Assembly (NCBI GenBank): GCA_030429495.1 | Contig: JAUIFH010000001.1 | Span: 434,001-498,000, forward strand | DNA: 64,000 nt | Reading direction: 5' to 3' | DNA from: Alphaproteobacteria bacterium | GTDB taxonomy: Bacteria > Pseudomonadota > Alphaproteobacteria > Rhodobacterales > Rhodobacteraceae | Part shown: positions 48,139 to 56,343 of the stretch, one piece after another | How the letters are laid out: the number at the start of each line of letters is the position of its first letter | Position numbering within the stretch: position 1 is the stretch's first letter | Notes under the pieces: model-generated | What the model saw: the letters and a program-made list of their open reading frames with translations, nothing else | Told to the model about the DNA's origin: nothing | Database searches by the model: none | Position numbers and translations under genes: made by a program

Positions 48139-49692
48139 TCAGCGGAAATAGATGTTGTAGTCCTTGCGGATCGCCGCATCGAGTGCGGGGTCGACCTGCA
48201 ACCCGGCCTTTGACAGGATCTCGTTCTTCCGCGCGATGGCCTTGTCCAGCAGCATCGGCCGGTCCGCCTCGACCCATTCCTTCGGACTCATCCGGTTGCC
48301 AAGCGTCGGGTAGACATATTCGGTCTGCATGAGTGCCAGGGTCTGGTCCGACCCAAGGTAGTGCCCCGGCCCGCCAAGACAGACCGCCTTCATCGCCTCG
48401 ATCGAGGTCGAATCCTCGGTCACGTCGATCCCGCGCACGCAGCGCAGCACTTGCCCGAGGATATCGTCACCAAGGACAAGGCTCTCAAGGCAGAAACCCA
48501 GAAGCGAGGCATGCATGCCGACGGATTCATAGACCATGTTCAGGCCAGAAAGCCCGGCAAGCACGTTGGTGATGCCCTGTTCCCAGCCGGCCTGCATGTC
48601 CGGCAGCTTCGCGTCGGAAATCCCCGCGGCCGCCCCGCCAGGGAGGTTGTAGAGCCGGTGCATCTGCGCGCAGCCGGCGGTCAGCAGCGCTTGTTCGGCA
48701 GAACCGCCAGACATCGCCCCGGTCCTGAGGTCGCTGACAAAGGGCCAGGTGCCGAAGACGGCTGGATGGCCGGGCGCCATCGCGTTTACATAGACGACGC
48801 CCGCCAGGCACTCCGCCACCGCCTGCACGATGGCAAGCGAGATCGGCGCGGGCGCGGTCGCCCCGGCCTGTCCGGCGCTCAGAAGCAGCACCGGCATACC
48901 CGCCCGGATCAGCTTCTCCATCGTGACGCAGCTCTCCTCGGCGAACTTCATCGGCGGCACGACGAAACAGTTCGAATTTGAGATGAACGGCCGCGCCCGC
49001 CACGCCGCCTCGCCGCCCGCAAGCCGGTGGATCATCTCGATGCAGGGCTCCACATGGGCAGGGTCGGAAAAGGATGTGCCGATATGCTTGGTCGTCGCCG
49101 AAACGCAGGCGTAGATCGTGTTGAGGTCCATCTCCAGATTGTCGGTGACGTCCCGGCACACCATCGCCCGCTGAAAGAAGTGCACGTTGTCGAGGTTGTG
49201 GGTGATCCGCGCCGCGTCATAGAGGTCCTGCGCGGTGGAATCGCGGTAGGTGTTGGTCTCAAGATCGACGATATGCACCGCCGCGCCTGCCGTGCCGAAA
49301 TGCACGTTGCTGCCAGTCAGATGCAGGTCGTGCTTCGCTTCGCGGCCGAAAAGCGTGATGTCGCGCGCGGCGATTGCCAGCATGTCCTCGACCAGCGCGC
49401 GAGGAAAGCGGATGCGTCCGTCATCGCCCAGGATCGCTCCCGCGCCGGTCAGGATCTCCACCCCCGACGCCGGTGCCTGGCTCAGACCGATCACCTCCAG
49501 CGCCTCCAGTGCGGCGGCATGGATGCGCGCCATTCCGGCATCCGACAGGGGCTTGTATTGTCCGCCCGGCAGCCCGGCGCGGATCGGCCGCAGGCTCTCG
49601 GCCAGGGGAGCCGCCCGCATCGCGCGGCGCGCCTCGCGCCCGCCGGCCCTCGCTGCCCGCCGCGGCGCGCAGTTCGCTGCTTCTTCCGACAT
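48139..49692 (-). CDS. MttB-family methyltransferase-like protein without pyrrolysine, copy 2
   Basis: A 517-residue MttB superfamily protein. ATG 49692 behind AGGGAGAG is chosen over an upstream TTG. An Arg/Ala-rich head of about 30 residues precedes the conserved core 'GGQYKPLSDAGMARIHAAALEALEVIG'-like start of the barrel. Later blocks include 'HFGTAGAAVHIVDLETN', 'AGQAGATAPAPISLAIVQA' and 'AGLSGLNMVYESVGM'. No amber codon interrupts the frame. It differs strongly from copy 1 at 39665, so a different methyl donor is likely. It lies between two GcvT-fused flavoenzymes and a hydroxyacid dehydrogenase, with no corrinoid protein gene. Confidence 0.85.
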   Translation of the reverse strand: MSEEAANCAPRRAARAGGREARRAMRAAPLAESLRPIRAGLPGGQYKPLSDAGMARIHAAALEALEVIGLSQAPASGVEILTGAGAILGDDGRIRFPRALVEDMLAIAARDITLFGREAKHDLHLTGSNVHFGTAGAAVHIVDLETNTYRDSTAQDLYDAARITHNLDNVHFFQRAMVCRDVTDNLEMDLNTIYACVSATTKHIGTSFSDPAHVEPCIEMIHRLAGGEAAWRARPFISNSNCFVVPPMKFAEESCVTMEKLIRAGMPVLLLSAGQAGATAPAPISLAIVQAVAECLAGVVYVNAMAPGHPAVFGTWPFVSDLRTGAMSGGSAEQALLTAGCAQMHRLYNLPGGAAAGISDAKLPDMQAGWEQGITNVLAGLSGLNMVYESVGMHASLLGFCLESLVLGDDILGQVLRCVRGIDVTEDSTSIEAMKAVCLGGPGHYLGSDQTLALMQTEYVYPTLGNRMSPKEWVEADRPMLLDKAIARKNEILSKAGLQVDPALDAAIRKDYNIYFR

Positions 49693-49728
49693 TGCCGTCT
49701 CTCCCTGAAAACCCGTCGCTTCCACTTG

Positions 49729-49770
49729 GCTCAAATATCCCGCGGGGGCCCGGGGGCGCGAAGCCCCCGG
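49729..49770. repeat. Rhodobacterales-type GC-rich spacer element with hairpin (copy 1)
   Basis: GCTCAAATATCCCGCGGGGG is followed by CCGGGGGC-gcgaa-GCCCCCGG, an eight-bp stem with a five-base loop. It lies between the flavoenzyme stop and the MttB start. A related sequence lies at 52241. I recall this as a dispersed spacer element of Rhodobacterales, often acting as a terminator or attenuator. Confidence 0.55.
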
Positions 49771-49776
49771 CCGCTC

Positions 49777-52221
49777 TCACATCCGGACACGTTCCGATTT
49801 TGGGTCGTAGATCGGCGCCAGCGACGCCTCCGCCGCCACCCGCCGCCCGGCCACTTCGACCTCATAGCGCGCGCCCAGCACGTCTGCCACGCTCTCGCCC
49901 TTGCACGGCACATAGCCCATGCCGATCGCCGCGCCGAGGTGATGGCCATAGCCGCCCGAGGTCAGGTGGCTCACGATCTTGCCGTCGCGAATGAGCGGTT
50001 CGTTGTGATAGACCATCACGCCCGGGTCGCTCAGCCGGAACTGCATCAGCCGCTTCTCAAGCCCCGCTTCCTTCTTCCGAAGAACCGCGTCGCGGCCGAT
50101 GAAATCCGGCTTCTGCACCCGGACCGCAAAGCCGAGTCCCGCTTCCAGCACATGATCCTCGCATGTGATGTCATGGCCGAAATGCCGGAACGCCTTCTCG
50201 ATCCGGCAGCTGTCCATCATGTGCATGCCGCAGAGCTTCAGGCCCATGCCCTCGCCCGCGTCCCACAGTGTCTCGAAGACATGCGCCGCCATGTCGGAGG
50301 ACACATAGACCTCCCAACCCAACTCGCCGACATAGGACACGCGATGAACGCGCGCGAGGCCCATGCCGACCTCGATCTCCTGCGCGGTGCCGAAAGGGTT
50401 CGCCTCGTTCGAGAAATCGTTCGGACTCACCGCCTGCATGAGCTTCCGCGCATTCGGCCCCATGACGGCCAGAACGCCTTCGCTTGCCGTCACATCGGTC
50501 AGGACGACGTTGAAGTCGCCGCTATGGCGGCGCATCCAGGCCTGATCCTTGGGCCGCGTCACGGCAGGCGTGACGACCAGATAGGCGGTCTCCGACAGCC
50601 GCGTCACTGTCACATCGGCCTCGATCCCGGCCTTCGCGTTCAGGAACTGCGTATAGACGATCTTGCCCGTTGGCACCGACATGTCGGCGCCGCAGATCCG
50701 GTTGAGGAACGCTTCCGCATCCTGCCCCTCGACCCGGATCTTGCCGAAGGACGACATGTCGTACATGCCGACATTGGTGCGCACGGCCTTGTGTTCCGCC
50801 GCCTGATTGGCGAACCAGTTCTGCGGCCCCCAGGAATAGTCATACTCCCGCGCCTGCCCCTCGTTCGCGAACCAGTTGGCCCGTTCCCAGCCGCCGACCT
50901 CGCCGAAGACCGCCCCCCGAGCTTCCAGATGCGTATGGAAAGGCGTCCGCCGCACGCCCCGCGCGGTCGCCTTCTGGCGATAGGGGAAGTGGTCTGCGTA
51001 AAGCAGCCCCAGCGTTTCCTTCGACCGTTCGAAAAGGTAGTGCCGGTTGCCCTGGAAAGGCTGGTTGCGCCCCACGTCCACATCGCCGAGGTCGAAGGGC
51101 TTCTCGCCCGTCGCCATCCACTCCGCCAGCGCCATGCCCGCGCCACCCGCCGACTGGATGCCGATGGAGTTGAACCCGGCGGCAACCCAGAAATTGTCGA
51201 CCTCGAGCGAGAGGCCGAGGTTGTAGGCGTCGTCCGGCGTGAAGCTCTCCGGCCCGTTGAAGAAGGTATGGATGCCCGCCTCGGCCAGCATCGGCAGCCG
51301 GTTGACCGCGCGTTCCAGGATCGGCTCGAAGTGATCGAAATCCTCGGGCAACTGGTCGAAGCAGAAGTCCTCGGAAATGCCTTTCATCCCCCAGGGCTTC
51401 GCATTCGGCTCGAACGCGCCCAGCAGGTACTTGCCGGCATCCTCCTTGTAGTAGGCGCATTCATCGGGCACGCGCAGCACCGGCATCTGCGTCAGGCCGG
51501 GGATCGGCTCGGTCACGATGTAGAAGTGTTCGCAGGCATGAAGCGGCACGTTGACGCCCGCCATCCGCCCTACTTCGCGGCCCCACATTCCGGCGCAGTT
51601 GACGACGTGTTCGGCCTGAATGGAGCCGGTTTCGCCGTCCTTTGCCCAGGATACCTCCGTTGCCCGCCGCCCCTCGACCGTGACGCCGGTGACCTTCACT
51701 CCCTCGACGACACACGCGCCTCTCTGCCGCGCCCCCTTGGCGAGCGCCAGCGCGATGTTCGCCGGATCGCCCTGCCCGTCGGTCGGCAGCCAGACGCCCG
51801 CCATCACGCCCTCGATGTTCAGATGCGGATAGCGCTCCTTCACCTCGGCGGGCGACATCTCCTCCACCGGCACGCCGAAGGCCCGCGCCATCGATGCGCC
51901 GCGAAACAATTCTTCCTTCCGCGCCTCCGTCAGCGCGACGGAGATGGAGCCGACCTGCTTCATACCGGTCGCGAGCCCTGTCTCGGCCTCCAGCCCTCGG
52001 TAAAGGTCGGCGGAATACTTCGCGAGCCGTGTCATGTTGGCCGAGGCGCGCAACTGCCCGATCAGCCCCGCCGCATGCCATGTCGTGCCGCAAGTCAGTT
52101 GCTTGCGCTCCAGCAGGACCACGTCCTTCCAGCCACGCTTGGTCAGGTGATAGGCGACCGAACACCCGACGACCCCGCCGCCGATGATTACCACGCGCGC
52201 CTTTTTCGGCAGATCAGACAC
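49777..52221 (-). CDS. FAD-dependent dimethylglycine/sarcosine dehydrogenase-like protein with GcvT domain (copy B)
   Basis: An 814-residue flavoenzyme translated from GTG 52221 after AAAGG. It has the FAD motif VIIGGGVVGC (residues 11-20), covalent-FAD histidine H49 in 'GTTWHAAG', an oxidoreductase domain to about residue 390 and an FAO_M segment. The C-terminal GCV_T half includes 'MYDMSSFGKIRVEGQDAE' and 'LGWEVYVSSDMAAHVFE'. It is the same length as the upstream copy C but clearly diverged ('GLIGQLRAS' against 'GNVPTFSTS' after the FAD histidine), implying a different N-methyl substrate. It is second in the minus-strand operon. Confidence 0.9.
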   Translation of the reverse strand: MSDLPKKARVVIIGGGVVGCSVAYHLTKRGWKDVVLLERKQLTCGTTWHAAGLIGQLRASANMTRLAKYSADLYRGLEAETGLATGMKQVGSISVALTEARKEELFRGASMARAFGVPVEEMSPAEVKERYPHLNIEGVMAGVWLPTDGQGDPANIALALAKGARQRGACVVEGVKVTGVTVEGRRATEVSWAKDGETGSIQAEHVVNCAGMWGREVGRMAGVNVPLHACEHFYIVTEPIPGLTQMPVLRVPDECAYYKEDAGKYLLGAFEPNAKPWGMKGISEDFCFDQLPEDFDHFEPILERAVNRLPMLAEAGIHTFFNGPESFTPDDAYNLGLSLEVDNFWVAAGFNSIGIQSAGGAGMALAEWMATGEKPFDLGDVDVGRNQPFQGNRHYLFERSKETLGLLYADHFPYRQKATARGVRRTPFHTHLEARGAVFGEVGGWERANWFANEGQAREYDYSWGPQNWFANQAAEHKAVRTNVGMYDMSSFGKIRVEGQDAEAFLNRICGADMSVPTGKIVYTQFLNAKAGIEADVTVTRLSETAYLVVTPAVTRPKDQAWMRRHSGDFNVVLTDVTASEGVLAVMGPNARKLMQAVSPNDFSNEANPFGTAQEIEVGMGLARVHRVSYVGELGWEVYVSSDMAAHVFETLWDAGEGMGLKLCGMHMMDSCRIEKAFRHFGHDITCEDHVLEAGLGFAVRVQKPDFIGRDAVLRKKEAGLEKRLMQFRLSDPGVMVYHNEPLIRDGKIVSHLTSGGYGHHLGAAIGMGYVPCKGESVADVLGARYEVEVAGRRVAAEASLAPIYDPKSERVRM

Positions 52222-52240
52222 TTCCGTTACCTTTCATCTT

Positions 52241-52279
52241 GCTCAAAATACCTCGGGGGTCCGGGCGCGGCGCCTCCGG
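52241..52279. repeat. Rhodobacterales-type GC-rich spacer element (copy 2)
   Basis: GCTCAAAATACCTCGGGGG followed by TCCGGGCGCGGCGCCTCCGG shares the core of the element at 49729, with an imperfect hairpin. It lies between the stop of copy C and the start of copy B of the flavoenzymes. The two elements keep the same orientation and the same position relative to the upstream stop. Confidence 0.5.
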
Positions 52280-52292
52280 CCTTGCTTCGGCT

Positions 52293-54737
52293 TCAGCCGC
52301 GCAACCGCGCGTTCTCCGGATCCCAGAGGGGCCGGTCTTCCTGCACCACTGCGCGGCACCGCTCGCCGTAGATTTCGACCTCCAGCGCCGTCCCCGGCAC
52401 TGCCAGATCCGCCCGCAGCATTCCCAGCGCGATGGACGCGCCAACCCGGTAGCCCCAGGCGCCCGACGTCGTCTCGCCCACCACGCGGCCGTCATGCCAG
52501 AGCGTGGACATATAGGGCGCATCCGCCTCGTTCGCCTCGACGATGAGCGTCACGAAGCGCTTCTTCACGCCCCGCTGCCTTTCAGCGAGGAGAACCGCCT
52601 TCCCAGGGAAGTCCTGCGCCTTGTCGAGCTTCACGAACCGGTCGAGTCCGCCTTCGAGCAGCGAATAGTCGGTGGAAAGGTCGCCTTTCCACGCGCGGTA
52701 TCCCTTCTCGATCCGAAGCGCGTTCAGCGCCCACATGCCAAAGGGCTTCGCGCCTTCCGCCAGCACCGCGTCATAGATCGCCGGGATGTTCTCGGCGGGG
52801 GCGTGGACCTCCCATCCAAGCTCACCGGCAAAGGAGACGCGCGCCAGAACCGCCGGTTTGCCCGCAACGGTCCACATCTCGTGACTGAGCCAGGGCAGGG
52901 TCAGGTCCGCGTCGGATATCTTCGCGAAAAGCTCGCGCGACTTCGGGCCGGTGACGATGAGGGTCGAGAGATCCTTCGTCCGGTCCTTCAGTGTCAGGCC
53001 CGCAGGCAACGTCCGCGCAAGCCATTCGTAGTCGTGCCACTGGGCGATGGCGGCGGTGATCAGCGTGTAGTCGTCCGGCCCGTTGCAGGCGACCGACATC
53101 TCCGTAACGATCCGGCCACGGTCATCGGGGAAGTAGGCGAGCGAGAGCCTTCCCGGTTTCGGCAAGCCACCTGCGATCCGGCCCAGAAGCCACTCCCCCG
53201 CGCCCGGACCCGAGAGTTGAAACCGCGAAAAGCCCGGCAGGTCGAGGACACCGACGCCGTCGCGCACCGCCTCGCATTCCTCGCGGATGCGGGGTTCCCA
53301 CGGGCCGGCGCGGTTCCAGGTCTGGGTCGCTTCCTCGGACACGTCGTCGCCCGGCTTCGCGAACCAGTTCGCGCGTTCCCACCCGCCATAGGCACCCATC
53401 TGGCCACCGAGCGCCTTCACCTTTGCGTGGACGGGCGAGGCCTTGCGGTCGGCGCCTTCCGGCCAGCGGTGCCAGGGGAAGTGCATGGCGTATTCGTGGC
53501 CATAGACCTCTTTCCCCTTGGCGATGCAGTAGTCGCGGTCGGTATAGTCGGTGTAACGGCGCGGATCGCAGGACCACATGTCCCATTCCGTCGCGCCCTC
53601 GGTGATCCATTCGGCCAGCACCTTGCCCGCCCCGCCACCTTGCGCGATGCCGAAGGTGAAAACGCAGGCCTCGAACGCATTCGGCACGCCGGGCATCGGC
53701 CCGATCAGCGGATTGCCGTCGGGCGCGTAGGGAATCGGGCCGTTGATCACACGGCTGATCCCGGCGGAACCCAGAAGCGGAACGCGGGCCATCGCGTCCT
53801 CGATATACCATTCGAGCCGATCGAGATCGTCGGGGTAGAGCTGGAAGCTGAAATCCTCGGGCATCGGGTCGTCGGGCGTGACCCAATGCGCCTTGCAGTT
53901 CCGTTCATAGGGGCCAAGGTTGAAGCCGGTCTTCTCCTGTCGGAGGTAGTAGGACGAATCCACGTCACGCAGCAGGGGCAACTTGCGGCCGTTCTCTTTC
54001 GACCAGGCCTCGATCTCCGCGATGGGCTCCGACAGCAGATACTGATGGCTCATCACCATCATCGGCACGGTGCGGCCGCCGAAAGGTTTGAACCATTCGC
54101 CGACCTTCTGGGCGTAGTAACCGGCGGCATTGACCACGAATTCCGCCCGGATAGAGCCTTTTTCGGTATGGACGATCCATTCGCCGTTCTCGCGGCTGAC
54201 CCCTGTCGCCGGGGTGAAGCGCAGGATCGTCGCGCCCATGTCGCGGGCACCCTTGGCGAGCGCCTGCGTCAGCTGCGCGGGGTCGATATCGCCGTCCGCC
54301 GGATCGTAGAGCGCACCGGCGAGGTCATGGGTTTCGAGGAATGGATACTTGCCCGTGATCTCATCCGCGCCCAGCACCTCAAGCGCCATGCCCTGATAGA
54401 CGCCCATGCCTTTCGCGCGCTGGAACTCCTGCATCCGCTCCTTGGAATGGGCCAGGCGGACAGAGCCGGTGACATGGTAGTTCATCGGGTAGTCGACCTC
54501 GGCGCCGAGGCGCGAATAAAGCTCGGTCGAATAGCGCTGCATGTTCATGATCGACCACGAGGTCGAGAAGGTCGGCACGTTGCCTGCCGCATGCCAGGTG
54601 GAGCCGGCCGTCAGCTCGTTCTTCTCCAGAAGGACGCAGTCGGTCCAGCCGGCCTTGGCCAGATGGTAGAGCGCGGAAACGCCCACCACACCGCCACCGA
54701 TGATCACCACACGCGCTGTTGTCGGAAAATCGGCCAT
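52293..54737 (-). CDS. FAD-dependent dimethylglycine/sarcosine dehydrogenase-like protein with GcvT domain (copy C)
   Basis: An 814-residue flavoenzyme with ATG 54737 fixed by AGGGGGAA. It has FAD motif VIIGGGVVGV (residues 11-20), covalent-FAD histidine H49 (GSTWHAAG) and a DAO-type domain. 'INGPIPYAPDGNPLIGP' is a typical active-site strand. FAO_M, GCV_T and GCV_T_C domains follow ('VLDLPGFSRFQLSGPGAGE', 'GELGWEVHAPAENI'). It is the first gene of the minus-strand operon, divergent from the cysteine hydrolase. Its expected activity is N-demethylation with transfer of formaldehyde-level carbon to tetrahydrofolate. Confidence 0.9.
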   Translation of the reverse strand: MADFPTTARVVIIGGGVVGVSALYHLAKAGWTDCVLLEKNELTAGSTWHAAGNVPTFSTSWSIMNMQRYSTELYSRLGAEVDYPMNYHVTGSVRLAHSKERMQEFQRAKGMGVYQGMALEVLGADEITGKYPFLETHDLAGALYDPADGDIDPAQLTQALAKGARDMGATILRFTPATGVSRENGEWIVHTEKGSIRAEFVVNAAGYYAQKVGEWFKPFGGRTVPMMVMSHQYLLSEPIAEIEAWSKENGRKLPLLRDVDSSYYLRQEKTGFNLGPYERNCKAHWVTPDDPMPEDFSFQLYPDDLDRLEWYIEDAMARVPLLGSAGISRVINGPIPYAPDGNPLIGPMPGVPNAFEACVFTFGIAQGGGAGKVLAEWITEGATEWDMWSCDPRRYTDYTDRDYCIAKGKEVYGHEYAMHFPWHRWPEGADRKASPVHAKVKALGGQMGAYGGWERANWFAKPGDDVSEEATQTWNRAGPWEPRIREECEAVRDGVGVLDLPGFSRFQLSGPGAGEWLLGRIAGGLPKPGRLSLAYFPDDRGRIVTEMSVACNGPDDYTLITAAIAQWHDYEWLARTLPAGLTLKDRTKDLSTLIVTGPKSRELFAKISDADLTLPWLSHEMWTVAGKPAVLARVSFAGELGWEVHAPAENIPAIYDAVLAEGAKPFGMWALNALRIEKGYRAWKGDLSTDYSLLEGGLDRFVKLDKAQDFPGKAVLLAERQRGVKKRFVTLIVEANEADAPYMSTLWHDGRVVGETTSGAWGYRVGASIALGMLRADLAVPGTALEVEIYGERCRAVVQEDRPLWDPENARLRG

Positions 54738-54812
54738 GCATTCCCCCTGATTTTGGCGGTGAGTATCCGCCCAGTCTTGCATGCTTTCAATTCGTCGCCG
54801 GGCGTATTATTG

Positions 54813-54827
54813 ATCGGATATTCCGAT
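54813..54827. promoter_or_regulatory. ATCGGA-TAT-TCCGAT palindrome in the divergent flavoenzyme/hydrolase spacer
   Basis: A perfect six-bp inverted repeat around TAT lies just before the AGGAGG ribosome site (54829-54834) of the cysteine hydrolase gene. It is within 103 bases of DNA shared by two divergent operons. It resembles a dyad LysR operator, and a LysR gene is the second gene downstream. It could regulate both directions. Confidence 0.4.
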
Positions 54828-54840
54828 TAGGAGGCGCTGC

Positions 54841-55419
54841 ATGCCCGAACTCCTGTTTGACCGCTCGCTCTCGTTTCTTGCCGTTATCGACGTTCAGGCG
54901 CTCTTCCTCGACAAGCTGGCGCCGGCAGACCGGACGCCACTCGTAGACCGCATCGGCTGGATGATCGAAGTCGCGCGGGCGCTCGGTGTTCCGGTTCTGG
55001 CTATGGCAGAGGACATTGTGCGAAACGGTCCGCCGGTGGCCCCGATTGCCGGGGTCTTGCCCCCGGAAACCGTGGTTCACGACAAACGGGTGTTCGGTCT
55101 GGCGGGGCAGGGCGATATCCTCGCCGCCGCGCGCGCGCTCGGAAGGCCGCAGGCGGTTCTCGTTGGGCTGGAGACGGATGTCTGCGTCGCGCAGTCTGCG
55201 CTTGGCCTTTCCGCAGCGGGCTTCCGCGTCGCGGTGCTGTCGGACGCGACCGGTTCGCCCGGCGACGATCACGCGGCGGGCCTTCGGCGCATCGCCGAGG
55301 CGGGGGTCACGATCACGACCGCCAAGGGCATCTACTACGAGTGGCTGCGCGACCTGAAAACGCTGGAAGCCGTTCGCCATCTGAAGGACGCGGCGCAGCG
55401 CGCCGGCGTGTCGCTCTGA
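54841..55419 (+). CDS. Cysteine hydrolase, isochorismatase family
   Basis: A 192-residue alpha/beta hydrolase with the Asp-Lys-Cys triad D17 ('VIDVQ'), K82 ('DKRVFGL') and C115 ('ETDVCVAQSA'). TAGGAGG precedes the ATG. Relatives include nicotinamidase, N-carbamoylsarcosine amidohydrolase and ureidoacrylate hydrolase. It is shorter than characterised N-carbamoylsarcosine amidases, so that function is only a possibility, raised by the HyuA-like and sarcosine-dehydrogenase-like genes opposite. Its stop shares one base with the LysR start. Confidence 0.88.
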   Translation: MPELLFDRSLSFLAVIDVQALFLDKLAPADRTPLVDRIGWMIEVARALGVPVLAMAEDIVRNGPPVAPIAGVLPPETVVHDKRVFGLAGQGDILAAARALGRPQAVLVGLETDVCVAQSALGLSAAGFRVAVLSDATGSPGDDHAAGLRRIAEAGVTITTAKGIYYEWLRDLKTLEAVRHLKDAAQRAGVSL

Positions 55420-56300
55420 TGCAGATCGAGTTGATCGAGACGTTCCTCGACCTGTGTGACACCCGCAGCTTCAACCGCACGGCGGATCGGCTCGGGGTGA
55501 CGCAGTCCACTGTGTCAGGCCGGGTCCGCGCGCTGGAAAAGTCACTTGGCCACCGGCTGTTCACGCGGTCGCGTTCCGGCACCGAGCTGACGACCGAAGG
55601 CCTTCGCTTCGCACCCCATGCGCGCAACCTGCTACATGGCTGGACCGAGGCGCGCCACGCGATCCGCGATACCGGCAAAGGCGCGGCGATGATGCGGATC
55701 GGTATTCAGCACGATCTCGTCGGGCTCCATTTCAGCGAGTTGATCAGAGAGTTCCGCGCAGCCCTTCCCGATACCGCGTTCCTGTTCGAGGCAGACTATT
55801 CCGCGCAGATGAGCGCGGACCTGACCACGGGCGTCGAGGATTTCGCCATCCTGTTCTCGCCGCGTTTCCATCCGGACCTTTATTTCGAGACACTGGGTGA
55901 AATCACCTATCTGATGGTCTCGACCGAAACCGATGTTCTGGCGGGGGTGAATCCCGACACCTACATCATGCCGCACTTTTCGGATGCCATCCCGCAGATC
56001 CATGCCGTGATGCACCCGCATCTGGCTGCGACCAGTCTCTCGATCGGGCAAAACGCGGCCATGGCGGCCTTGCTGGCGGACCTTGGCGGGACCGCCTATG
56101 TGCTCCGGCAATCGGCCATGGACTTGCAGAGGGCGGGCATCGGCCGGCTGGTGGCGGATGCGCCGCCTATCCCGCAGGCGGTCTATGGCGGCATCCACAT
56201 CCGCAACCGCCATCGCTCGATGCATCGCAGGCTGCTTCAGATCCTGCGCGCGCGTTTCAGCCCGCCCGGGCACATGCTGGCACGACGGCGTGTCGGCTGA
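55419..56300 (+). CDS. LysR-family transcriptional regulator
   Basis: A 293-residue regulator starting at the ATG that shares a base with the preceding stop. The N-terminal winged helix-turn-helix 'SFNRTADRLGVTQSTVSGRV' covers about residues 17-36, and the C-terminal effector domain resembles a periplasmic binding fold. Being co-transcribed with the hydrolase and divergent from the flavoenzyme operon, it is the likely regulator of both. The ATCGGA-TAT-TCCGAT dyad is a candidate site. Confidence 0.9.
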   Translation: MQIELIETFLDLCDTRSFNRTADRLGVTQSTVSGRVRALEKSLGHRLFTRSRSGTELTTEGLRFAPHARNLLHGWTEARHAIRDTGKGAAMMRIGIQHDLVGLHFSELIREFRAALPDTAFLFEADYSAQMSADLTTGVEDFAILFSPRFHPDLYFETLGEITYLMVSTETDVLAGVNPDTYIMPHFSDAIPQIHAVMHPHLAATSLSIGQNAAMAALLADLGGTAYVLRQSAMDLQRAGIGRLVADAPPIPQAVYGGIHIRNRHRSMHRRLLQILRARFSPPGHMLARRRVG

Positions 56301-56343
56301 AACAGTCTCTGTCTAACGGAAAAACCGACCGAACGCACCCTGG

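Noticed and set aside
49027-52371. A very long open frame (over 1100 codons) on the plus strand
   Set aside because: It is antisense to the GcvT-fused flavoenzyme gene. Its translation is rich in His, Arg and Pro with no domain, and it arises from strong third-position G/C bias.
52239-54830. Another open frame of over 860 codons on the plus strand
   Set aside because: It lies opposite the copy C flavoenzyme and has the same low-complexity antisense composition, with no recognisable motif.
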